Of a stretch of DNA of 64,000 nt, positions 8,660-16,084 are shown piece by piece (within the stretch, counting starts at the first letter, position 1; each line of letters begins with the position of its first letter). Both the position numbers and the translations under genes were made by a program. Below the pieces are notes generated by a model. That model did not search any database. It was not told the origin of the DNA and worked only from the letters and a program-made list of their open reading frames with translations. Where the stretch lies: positions 39,633 through 103,632 of the forward strand of contig JAAWBS010000002.1 of assembly GCA_022792815.1 (NCBI GenBank), read 5' to 3'. The stretch comes from Hungatella sp. GTDB lineage: Bacteria; Bacillota; Clostridia; Lachnospirales; Lachnospiraceae.

Positions 8660-9568
8660 TCATCGGCATTGCTGCTCCTTGAGATACAGCCGTATATTGT
8701 CCAGAACCTTTTTGCTGAGAAGTTCAAAAGCCTGTCTGGTTCTGCCCACGGAAGTCCTCACACAGATCACATTGTCCCTCTCGATCAGTTTCCCCGACGG
8801 GTCGCCGATGGCTGCCTCCGTATCACAGCAGTACAGATTGTCCTCCGACTCCAGCCAGGCTGCCAGGGCCTCCGTGTCCGAGGCCGGCCCGATGGAAGTG
8901 TTCATGAGGATCTTCTTGGCTCCGAGGCTTTGAAACTGCTCGTCGTGAAGCAGGATCACATTCTTGTTGAGACAGGTGATCACCACCTGATTTTGTGACA
9001 GCAGCCGGTCAAGGGGAAGGTACGCGATGCCTGCCGCCTCTTTTTCCGGCTTTCTGGTCCTGCTGTAGTAGGACACACAGGAGCCCATCATCAGAAGGGC
9101 ATCGGCAATCATTCCGCCTGACACTCCCAGTCCCACGATCCCCACCTTCAGCCCGGTCAGCTCCAGAGGTTCTTCCTGCCACATGGGGAAGTCAAAGCCA
9201 TGCAGAATCCGGACCAACTGGTACAGCACATACTCCACCACTCCCCGGTCTCCATAATCCCGGATCCCCAGAACCCGGATGCCCCGTTCCCTGGCATATG
9301 CGATGTCCACATTGGCACTGGCCTCCGAGTACAGGCTGCAGCACATGCCGATATACCTCACGTCGGGACATCTCTCCAGGACAGAGCGGCCAATCTGGGA
9401 GGTATAACTGACCAGCACTCCGTCGGCATCTCCGATCCTTCTTACCATCTCGTCCTCATTTTCCGGGACATCGTCATACAGGATCACCTGTTCGGCATAT
9501 TGCTTTAACTCCTCCTGGGCCGCCGGAATCAGGCTTACCGGCTCTATCGCCACAATTTTTTTGAACAT
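8660..9568 (-). CDS. D-2-hydroxyacid dehydrogenase-fold protein lacking catalytic residues
   Basis: The 302-residue product has the two-domain layout of the NAD-dependent D-isomer 2-hydroxyacid dehydrogenases. The nucleotide-binding motif VGIVGLGVSGG lies at about residues 142-152, and the fingerprint ending ILMNTSIGPASD at about 220-231. The catalytic Arg expected after NTA/NTS is replaced (NTSIG), the usual Glu loop reads CDTEAAIGD, and no PHI/PHT histidine motif follows. It probably binds a dinucleotide but may not be a classical dehydrogenase. It is the last gene of a minus-strand run, 18 nt after the aspartate-dehydrogenase-like gene, so the two may act on one metabolite. Confidence 0.75.
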   Translation of the reverse strand: MFKKIVAIEPVSLIPAAQEELKQYAEQVILYDDVPENEDEMVRRIGDADGVLVSYTSQIGRSVLERCPDVRYIGMCCSLYSEASANVDIAYARERGIRVLGIRDYGDRGVVEYVLYQLVRILHGFDFPMWQEEPLELTGLKVGIVGLGVSGGMIADALLMMGSCVSYYSRTRKPEKEAAGIAYLPLDRLLSQNQVVITCLNKNVILLHDEQFQSLGAKKILMNTSIGPASDTEALAAWLESEDNLYCCDTEAAIGDPSGKLIERDNVICVRTSVGRTRQAFELLSKKVLDNIRLYLKEQQCR

Positions 9569-9586
9569 GTTTAAATCTCTCCTCTC

Positions 9587-10378
9587 CTAAAACATAATGG
9601 GGGATGCCAGGTTCTGCAGAAGCGCCACCACGCTCCACCCTGCGATCGCGCTGGTGCCGGAGTAGACATCTACCACAGCCTTCACCCCGTCGATCTGAGC
9701 CGTGATCCTGTGATCGTCTCCCACCATCCCCGGCACGCTGACAATGGAAAATTTCGTCTTCTCCGTCCCTGCCGTGGCGAGGGAGGCTGCCACCGCCACA
9801 TTGACTTTGGTCGGAAGAAGTCTTATAGCCTCCTTGGCATTCCCTCCAAAGACCTCGGTCTCCTCCTCATCCTCCATCATCCCCTCCCGAAACACCGGTG
9901 TGTTCCGCAAAGATCCCGGCCCTTTGTGGGTGACCATCTTCGTCTCAACCTGCCCCATAAGCGATATGGTCCGAAACACGTCAAAACCGCCGATAGCGCC
10001 GGAGGCAATGTGAACTCTGGTCCCATACTCTTCTGCCGCAGACCTGATGTGCTCATAAAATTCCTGGTCTGCAAATGCTCCGACAGACAGAACCACCAAG
10101 CTGGCCCCTGACTTTAACACCGGCTCCGCTATATCCTTCACCAGCTGTACAGAAGCCATCTCCGCCACATAGTCCGGTTTGGTCTCCAGCAGCTCCCGGA
10201 GGTCCCGGCACGCCGGGCACCCGGCCTTCTTTGCCATGGCATTTGCCCGGCCAGGGTCTCTCCCCAGAACTCCCACCACCTCATACTCCGGCAAAAGCCC
10301 GTCTCTCCAGGCATCCATCACGATATTTCCCAGAAATCCGCAGCCTGCTATGGCAAGCCTTTTTTTCTCCTTAATCAT
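9587..10378 (-). CDS. Aspartate dehydrogenase family oxidoreductase (NadX-like)
   Basis: The 263-residue product starts with a Rossmann motif (AIAGCGFLGNIV). It has the family's ASGAIGGFD segment and a C-terminal TKVNVAVAASLA segment, both typical of L-aspartate dehydrogenases. These oxidise aspartate to iminoaspartate or run the reverse amination; some members feed NAD synthesis. I start it at 10378 because AAGGAGG lies just upstream; an 18-codon in-frame extension overlaps the preceding gene. It begins only 5 nt after the stop of the JetD-like gene, so the two are translationally close. No nadA or nadC is in view, so the NAD role is unproven. Confidence 0.8.
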   Translation of the reverse strand: MIKEKKRLAIAGCGFLGNIVMDAWRDGLLPEYEVVGVLGRDPGRANAMAKKAGCPACRDLRELLETKPDYVAEMASVQLVKDIAEPVLKSGASLVVLSVGAFADQEFYEHIRSAAEEYGTRVHIASGAIGGFDVFRTISLMGQVETKMVTHKGPGSLRNTPVFREGMMEDEEETEVFGGNAKEAIRLLPTKVNVAVAASLATAGTEKTKFSIVSVPGMVGDDHRITAQIDGVKAVVDVYSGTSAIAGWSVVALLQNLASPIMF

Positions 10379-10383
10379 GTCTC

Positions 10384-11670
10384 TCAAACCTCCTTGTCTC
10401 TTTGTTCTTCTATATCCCGAAACAGGAAACATTCCTGCTCGATGACCTTTTTCTCAGCCACGATTTTTTCAATCAGAGGCTGCAGCAAGGGTTCCTCCAT
10501 CTCTTTTAACTCCTCCCAGGACGATGTCTCCATATCCACCGCATATTCCCGATATCGCTCATACTGCTGGGCATCCATCTGCCAGGGCCTGAGCTCGGGA
10601 AACAGGTTTGTCCTGATATAGCGGAAGATCCGGACTCCGCCGTAATCCAGATCCCCTGTGTGGTAATACCGGATTTCGGCTCCTGCCCGCCTCTGTTCCT
10701 CCAGAACCTGTTCCAGCTTCGTCAGAAATTCCAGCTCTCTGGGGGAGAAAAATCCGTGACAGAACAGGATCAGCGTCCCTTTCTCAGAGGGCATGGACAT
10801 GTAATTGGCCTTATTCTCCACGGTCACGATCTTCCGGATCTCCTGCTGCCGGGGGATCTCTGCATTTTTCAAGGTCTCCGTATTCAGCACCAGCCCGTAA
10901 GGGAACAGGGACAGATCTGCCTCCCGCCCTGCCAGCAAGATCTTCAGCTCTCCTTTCAGCTCCAGCTCCTGGGCATAGGTTTCCAGATACAACTGGGAAA
11001 GGACCTGCTGGTCTTTCATGGCCTTGTCGATCATGGGATGGTATTTTCTTCCTATGCTGACAACCCTGGACTTTAATGTATCCTCAAATACTTTGGAACC
11101 GCCCAGATATCGGCTGCTGAATACTCTTATATAAACCGGCTCCCGGAGCTTTTCCACCATGTTCAGGCACAAAAACAGCTTGCCCCCATATTTTTTCACA
11201 TCCTCGGGATATTTCCCCTCATCAATATCCCGGAGCATCTCCTGATAATATGTTTGAAGCCAGGGAGACTCTGTCCCCCGACTATACTCGCTGACGCAGT
11301 TTGACGCTTCCTGAAGGCGGCTTTTCTCCGACTGCTTTCCCTCTATCTCATAGAACCTGTCCATATCTTTAAGATGATAGCTGACTTTCTCCACATCGGA
11401 TCCGCCGCTGAAATATTTCGCCCGGATCAGCCCCTGCCGTTCCAGTTCCCGGATCTCTGTGATCAGCTCCGTCTTTCCAAATGCGTCATAATCTTCCTGC
11501 TGGATCCGGATACTCTTGTTTCCGGTCTTCTCCTGCCGCCAGTCGCTTTTGGTAGTTCTGTTCTCATACTTTCTTATAATCTTGCACAGAATATAGTACC
11601 TTCCGCCGCAGGGCTCCTGGTTCTTCTTGGCCATACCGTCCCCGACCCTCTGCACCGTCCTTTTTCTCAT
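10384..11670 (-). CDS. Orphan JetD-like protein (DUF2220 TOPRIM nuclease subunit of Wadjet)
   Basis: This 428-residue product resembles JetD, the topoisomerase-VI-like nuclease of Wadjet anti-plasmid systems. The C-terminal TOPRIM-type core has the expected acidic residues: Glu285 in TVENKANY and Asp340/Asp342 in HTGDLDYGG, followed by an F-R-Y-I-R helix. The N-terminal part (about 20-110) looks like a winged-helix or arm region. None of jetA, jetB or jetC is adjacent in this window. ATG 11670 has GGAG four nt upstream; ATG 11634 is an alternative. The gene lies 140 nt after the TOPRIM gene of the ATPase pair and 5 nt before the aspartate-dehydrogenase-like gene. G+C is similar to the chromosome rather than to the AT-rich pair. 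Confidence 0.72.
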   Translation of the reverse strand: MRKRTVQRVGDGMAKKNQEPCGGRYYILCKIIRKYENRTTKSDWRQEKTGNKSIRIQQEDYDAFGKTELITEIRELERQGLIRAKYFSGGSDVEKVSYHLKDMDRFYEIEGKQSEKSRLQEASNCVSEYSRGTESPWLQTYYQEMLRDIDEGKYPEDVKKYGGKLFLCLNMVEKLREPVYIRVFSSRYLGGSKVFEDTLKSRVVSIGRKYHPMIDKAMKDQQVLSQLYLETYAQELELKGELKILLAGREADLSLFPYGLVLNTETLKNAEIPRQQEIRKIVTVENKANYMSMPSEKGTLILFCHGFFSPRELEFLTKLEQVLEEQRRAGAEIRYYHTGDLDYGGVRIFRYIRTNLFPELRPWQMDAQQYERYREYAVDMETSSWEELKEMEEPLLQPLIEKIVAEKKVIEQECFLFRDIEEQRDKEV

Positions 11671-11810
11671 CTGTCTCCATTTCCCATGTGATCGTTCCCG
11701 GCATTGTGCCTGATTGATCTTCCGTCTTCCGGCGTCCTTTTTGGTTCATGGAAACCAAAGTGTCTAAACAACTCGCCTCTGATTTCCGTATCCGTATATC
11801 ACAGTTTCTT

Positions 11811-12491
11811 TTATTTCTGAAAAATCAGATGCATATTGGTGTGCCGATTCAAAGAGTTTTTATCCTTCTCAATGTAGTCCCAGGTCTTCTGATATGTACC
11901 TGGAACAGCGACAGCAGAAGCCGATATAAATTCTATGAACTCATCTGATTTTCCGTCATACCGATCCGCAAAATCATCTGATCGTATCTGCTTCTCCTCA
12001 TCAGAACAATCTTTCAGTTCGCCGTACAGTACATGTTCCAAATTACGGGAATTAAAATATATCCGATAAGGTATATGATTGATTTTTCCTGTCTTCCTAA
12101 GCTTATAGAGAATATCCCCTTTTCGCTTATTTCGTTCTTCAATCGCGCTCACATTCTTTGCCGCAATATGATCTTCATAGTATTCAATTTCCTTCTTATC
12201 CCCTTCTCTAATATCTGAGTCCGGAATGTATACACCATCCATATCAACGATATGAATAATCTTTATAAAATCATCCTGAACATATCGATATCTTCTCTTT
12301 ACCCTATCAATCTGTTGATTAATTCTTTTCAAAATATCGTCACTCGAAACATAATCTTTCAGCGTAAGATCACCATGCACAACAATGAACTGCACTTCAT
12401 TACCGGAAAAATACTCTTTCATAATGGTTCCAAGTGCAGCTTCATCACTCGGTCCCTCTACTATGAATACAACAACTTTCTTTTCACTCAT
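11811..12491 (-). CDS. Stand-alone TOPRIM-domain protein partnered with AAA ATPase
   Basis: The 226-residue product starts VVVFIVEGPSDE (Glu12) and has IIHIVDMDGVY (Asp83, Asp85). This is the Glu plus Asp-x-Asp signature of TOPRIM nucleases such as those in OLD, AbiLii/RloB and AriB proteins. The rest is not diagnostic. The start ATG overlaps the stop of the ATPase gene by 8 nt (ATGAGTGA), so translation is coupled and the two products probably form a complex. The gene is AT-rich compared with its neighbours. A nuclease or effector role in defence is inferred from the pairing, not shown. Confidence 0.7.
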   Translation of the reverse strand: MSEKKVVVFIVEGPSDEAALGTIMKEYFSGNEVQFIVVHGDLTLKDYVSSDDILKRINQQIDRVKRRYRYVQDDFIKIIHIVDMDGVYIPDSDIREGDKKEIEYYEDHIAAKNVSAIEERNKRKGDILYKLRKTGKINHIPYRIYFNSRNLEHVLYGELKDCSDEEKQIRSDDFADRYDGKSDEFIEFISASAVAVPGTYQKTWDYIEKDKNSLNRHTNMHLIFQK

Positions 12492-13875
12492 GCTGTATCG
12501 TTCTTCCCGCCTTTCTAAATGCACGCGCAATTCTCAAACTGTCTGTCTCCTCATAAATCGCTTCGTCCTGACCGCCAAGGGTAATTCCTCTAAGATAGGT
12601 ATCTCTTAAATTGTTTGATGTTTTTACATTCTTCATTCGGATATATCTTCTATCCGGATTTACCGTAGAAAACATGATGCTGTCTTTATCCAGCATCTCC
12701 AAAGCGCGCAGATTATGGGATGTAAATATCAGCTGTCCCTTCGCACTTTTATTAAAAATGTCAAGCAGCTCCCCAAGCATATACTCAAAGATGCCTGCAT
12801 CCAATTCATCAATTGCAAGACAGATGGAATAATTTCCAAATGCCTGGATCAAAGCATTTAAAATAGAAATAATCTTGATAATTCCCTCGGATTCCATTCG
12901 AATCGGAATCGGCGGCATCCCATTCCGAATAGAAACAAGTTCTATCCTATAACCGTTTTCTCCGGAATCGGTCAGCTGCATCCCATAATTATGAACATCT
13001 ATCTTCATTCCCGGAATAATCGTAAATAGAACCGTATTAACCTGTTCTATGATAGTATCTAAAATTGCTTTTCTCCCTTCTTTTAAAACCACTGGCTCTG
13101 TTAATGGAATAGCAAAATCCCCTTTCATTCCGATTTCGTTCTGCTCAATTTTAAATGCCATAGGAAGTAAAAAATTAGCAGAAATCACACCGGAATGTGT
13201 ATTGCGGATTACAAACAAATCCTGTAAAGCGAATTTAAATAATGCCTTTATCACTTCCGAATAATGCCTAAAATTATTTTCATAATTCCGACAGAAAATT
13301 TCCCGGCTGCTCTCTCCAAAGATATAAGAACAATTACTCTTCTCTGCGATCTTCCTGGCCACAATCAGATCTGTCTTATTTTCCGTATTGGCTTCTACAA
13401 TCTCATCTAATCTTTTTTTCGGAGCAAATACAATTTCTTTATTCGAACGCTGATAATCGATAAATACAGTTTTATTGCTTCTGGAGTCACCTGTATTGAC
13501 GGCACAGCTTAATGTCTCCCGAACAATCTTTGCTCCATGACCGCTTTTTTGAAAAGTTATCTTATAACTCACTTCATAAATAACTGTTTCCGCAAAAATA
13601 TTAAAATCTGCTGCAATCTCTGCCTGATTCTCATTCGCATCAATATAATCTGCGATTTCTTCCTCAAGCGTGCTGCCAATCATGATTCTCTGCAAATAGT
13701 ACAGTGTATCAATAATCGCAGTTTTTCCGGAACCATTCTGACCATATACTCCTAACACTTCTGCTGTATGATATGCCAGTTGCTTTCGGTAGGCATTGGG
13801 CATGACGATCTGCCCGGTTCTAACATTTTTGATATTAGAAATCTTCAATGAAGATAATCTTATAACGGTCTCCAT
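12484..13875 (-). CDS. AAA-family ABC/OLD-like ATPase of a putative defence pair
   Basis: The 463-residue protein has Walker A GQNGSGKT (residues 45-52), a Walker B CLAIDELDAG (Asp356, Glu357), and an H-loop FTSHN (His387). It opens with LKISNIKNVRTG, typical of AAA_15/AAA_21 ATPases related to OLD and RecF. There is no long coiled coil or C-terminal TOPRIM; the TOPRIM is the separate gene directly downstream. The ATG at 13875 follows GGAGG. Base composition is distinctly AT-rich, suggesting horizontal acquisition. By architecture it is comparable to AriA of PARIS, AbiLi or class-type split OLD systems, but I cannot assign it to one. Confidence 0.75.
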   Translation of the reverse strand: METVIRLSSLKISNIKNVRTGQIVMPNAYRKQLAYHTAEVLGVYGQNGSGKTAIIDTLYYLQRIMIGSTLEEEIADYIDANENQAEIAADFNIFAETVIYEVSYKITFQKSGHGAKIVRETLSCAVNTGDSRSNKTVFIDYQRSNKEIVFAPKKRLDEIVEANTENKTDLIVARKIAEKSNCSYIFGESSREIFCRNYENNFRHYSEVIKALFKFALQDLFVIRNTHSGVISANFLLPMAFKIEQNEIGMKGDFAIPLTEPVVLKEGRKAILDTIIEQVNTVLFTIIPGMKIDVHNYGMQLTDSGENGYRIELVSIRNGMPPIPIRMESEGIIKIISILNALIQAFGNYSICLAIDELDAGIFEYMLGELLDIFNKSAKGQLIFTSHNLRALEMLDKDSIMFSTVNPDRRYIRMKNVKTSNNLRDTYLRGITLGGQDEAIYEETDSLRIARAFRKAGRTIQHE

Positions 13876-14104
13876 AGTTATTTACCTCCATAGCTATCAT
13901 TCTAACATAAGCCCACTCTTATTACAATTATTTTTTCTGATTTTATATTTTTTATTCCTTTTTTCAAAAAAGAACAGCATTTTTTTGTTTTTTCCCTCTG
14001 ATGTGAAAGTGCCGGAAACAGTAACGTTTTCTTTATCTGTGACACAAAGAAATCTTGATATCAGTCCTAAAGAAAACTTTACCATTACCAACTAAATAAT
14101 TGTA

Positions 14105-14140
14105 AAACGATAAAAGCAGAGAGTCATCTCCTCTGCTTTC
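14105..14140 (-). terminator. Intrinsic terminator overlapping the spmA stop codon
   Basis: On the minus strand AAAGCAGAG and CTCTGCTTTT pair around the spmA stop codon and are followed by a T-rich tail. It ends the spmA transcript and insulates it from the AT-rich ATPase gene. Confidence 0.65.
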
Positions 14141-14762
14141 TATCCATACTTTTACAAAAAATCACCGCTGCCAATGTGCTCACCGCCGTAGCCACGATCG
14201 CCGGCCCGACGATCGTGGCAGGATTCACACTCCCATACTGGCTCCGATAGGCAATCATATTCACCGGGATCAGCTGCAGCGACGAAATGTTAAGAATCAA
14301 AAAGGTACACATCTCATTACTTGCCGCACCTTTCGGCATACCCGCAATGCTTCCCCGTCTCTCCTCCTCCAGCTCAGAAAGCTCCTCCATAGCCCGAAGC
14401 CCGGCCGGGGTCGCCGCCCAGCCCAGACCCAGCATATTGGCGATCACATTGGCGGCGATGGCCTGTGAGGCCGGGTGATCCTCCGGCAGATTCGGAAAGA
14501 GGAACTTAAGCACAGGCCGCATCTTCCCGGTGATCTGTTCCACGAGTCCGGCCTTCTGTCCGATCTCCAGTATGCCGGTCCAAAGGGACATGACTCCCAG
14601 CATAGTGATGCACAGGCTCACCGCCTCCTTGGCCGAATTCAGGGCTCCCTGGGTCACCTGACTCATGTTCCCGTGAAACGCCCCCCATAAGATTCCCACC
14701 ATCATCATAGATGCCCACAGATAATTTAACATAGACTTTTGCCATACTATCATTTGTTTCAT
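14124..14762 (-). CDS. spmA: Spore maturation protein A
   Basis: The 212-residue membrane protein has the nucleoside-recognition (Gate) domain. LNYLWASMMMVGILWGAFHGN, a stretch close to LCITMLGVMSLWTGILEI, and GLGWAATPAGLRAM are typical of SpmA, which with SpmB promotes spore core dehydration. Several hydrophobic segments are visible. No good ribosome site precedes the ATG at 14762; a start at MLNYLW (about ten codons in) is closer to homologues. No spmB follows: a terminator sits at the stop codon and the next gene is the ATPase, so spmB must be elsewhere or lost. Confidence 0.9.
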   Translation of the reverse strand: MKQMIVWQKSMLNYLWASMMMVGILWGAFHGNMSQVTQGALNSAKEAVSLCITMLGVMSLWTGILEIGQKAGLVEQITGKMRPVLKFLFPNLPEDHPASQAIAANVIANMLGLGWAATPAGLRAMEELSELEEERRGSIAGMPKGAASNEMCTFLILNISSLQLIPVNMIAYRSQYGSVNPATIVGPAIVATAVSTLAAVIFCKSMDRKQRR

Positions 14763-14870
14763 CTTATGCCGTCAGCCGGTCTGTCTATTCCTCCCCGTTC
14801 GCACCTACTCCCTTATGCGTTCTGTACGTCACTTCTTCTCCGCCCTTATACGCATACAGGACGGTCTCCA

Positions 14871-14988
14871 CGGCTCCTTCCTCTGACACTACCACCATCT
14901 GAAATCCCCTGGCGGTAAATCCGAGATGGAAGTGACAGCCCTTCCAAAACCTATTGTCCCCAAGGCCCAAAAAAGATATAATAGCCAT
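14871..14988 (-). other. Possible small ORF between spmA and dus (reading to 14785)
   Basis: A minus-strand frame ending at a stop at 14785 encodes about 67 residues from ATG 14988 or 37 from a downstream ATG preceded by AGGGG. It would end 22 nt before spmA. The upstream part overlaps the strong dus promoter, and I do not recognise the sequence, so it may be chance. Confidence 0.2.
14954..14982 (+). promoter_or_regulatory. Promoter for the dihydrouridine synthase gene
   Basis: TTGTCC (14954-14959) and a consensus TATAAT (14977-14982) are separated by 17 nt. The gene starts 50 nt downstream. Confidence 0.7.
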
Positions 14989-15031
14989 AACAGCCGTCAG
15001 GCCCAAACAGACGAGAGGAGATGACGATTCC

Positions 15032-15979
15032 ATGGAAATCCGACAGCTGCGCATCGGCGGTCTTCTTCTGCCCTCCAACGTACTCATGGCACCTCTTGCC
15101 GGGTACACCTGTTATCCCTTCCGCCTTCTTGTCCGCCGGATGGGCGCCGGACTTTGCTTTACGGAGATGGTCAGCGCCAATGCCCTGAAATATGAGGATC
15201 GGGCCACCAGGCAGCTTTTGTTCACCACCGAACAAGAGCCAGTCAAAGCAGTCCAGCTTTTGGGCGGCTCCCCGGCAGTCATGGAACAGATGGCCCAGAG
15301 CCCTCTTCTTGAGCCCTTTGACTTGATCGACATCAATATGGGCTGTCCGGTGCCCAATGTGTTTAAAAGCAAAGAAGGGAGCGCTCTGATGCTGGACATG
15401 CCCAGGGCCTCGGCCATCATCCGGGCATGTAAAAAAAGCGGAAAACCAGTGTCGGTCAAGTGCCGCACCGGAATCCGGGAAGATGAGATGTTTGCGGCGG
15501 AATTTGCCCGCATGTGCGAAGCCTCCGGAGCCGATATGATCACCATCCACGGCCGCAGCCGCAGCATGATGTACGACGGAGCTCCCCACTATGACGAGAT
15601 CGCCCGAGCCAAGGCCGCCGTCTCCATCCCCGTCATCGCCAACGGAGGAATCTTCTCCGCCGCGGATGCCCATGTGATGGCGGAGCGGACCGGAGCCGAC
15701 GGCGTGATGATCGCCCGTTACGCTCTGGAGAATCCTTTTATCTTCAGTGAGCTGACAAAAACTCCCTGCCGCACATCGGCCCTGGACCTTCTTATGGAAC
15801 AGCTGGAGCTGACCAAAACCTGCTATGACGAGACCTTCACCCTGACCTATTTGAAGAAGCTGGCATCCTATGGCATGAAAAAGCGGAAGGGGACCAAACA
15901 ATACAAACAGAAGCTGTACCAGTGCGGCAGTCTGAAGGAACTTGCCGCGCTTCTTGTGACAATCTTTACAGACAGGTAA
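15032..15979 (+). CDS. dus: tRNA-dihydrouridine synthase
   Basis: The 315-residue FMN enzyme reduces specific uridines in the tRNA D-loop. It starts with the FMN-barrel motif VLMAPLAGYT and has NMGCPVPNVFKSKEGSALM containing the catalytic Cys. VKCRTGI, TIHGRSR and ANGGIFSAADA follow, as in DusB-type proteins. I chose ATG 15032 (MEIRQL) because GAGGAG lies upstream and the conserved domain starts 15 residues later; an upstream in-frame ATG at 14954 falls in the promoter. The gene stands alone, divergent from spmA. Confidence 0.93.
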   Translation: MEIRQLRIGGLLLPSNVLMAPLAGYTCYPFRLLVRRMGAGLCFTEMVSANALKYEDRATRQLLFTTEQEPVKAVQLLGGSPAVMEQMAQSPLLEPFDLIDINMGCPVPNVFKSKEGSALMLDMPRASAIIRACKKSGKPVSVKCRTGIREDEMFAAEFARMCEASGADMITIHGRSRSMMYDGAPHYDEIARAKAAVSIPVIANGGIFSAADAHVMAERTGADGVMIARYALENPFIFSELTKTPCRTSALDLLMEQLELTKTCYDETFTLTYLKKLASYGMKKRKGTKQYKQKLYQCGSLKELAALLVTIFTDR

Positions 15980-16084
15980 GCCTGCAATTTTTCAAAACCG
16001 TTATGCCTATACTTACCAAACACCCTCCGCGGACAAGGGTCTTCATGTCCTGGTTCACGGGGAACAGAGGAGCGTAAAATCACC

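Noticed and set aside
13897..14091. 64-codon minus-strand frame in the AT-rich gap between the ATPase gene and spmA
   Set aside because: Lys/Asn-rich translation of AT-rich DNA with no good start signal; nothing to support it.
14785..15108. 107-codon minus-strand frame across the dus start
   Set aside because: Its upstream half is antisense to the dus start and promoter; only the distal part might be a small gene, listed at low confidence.
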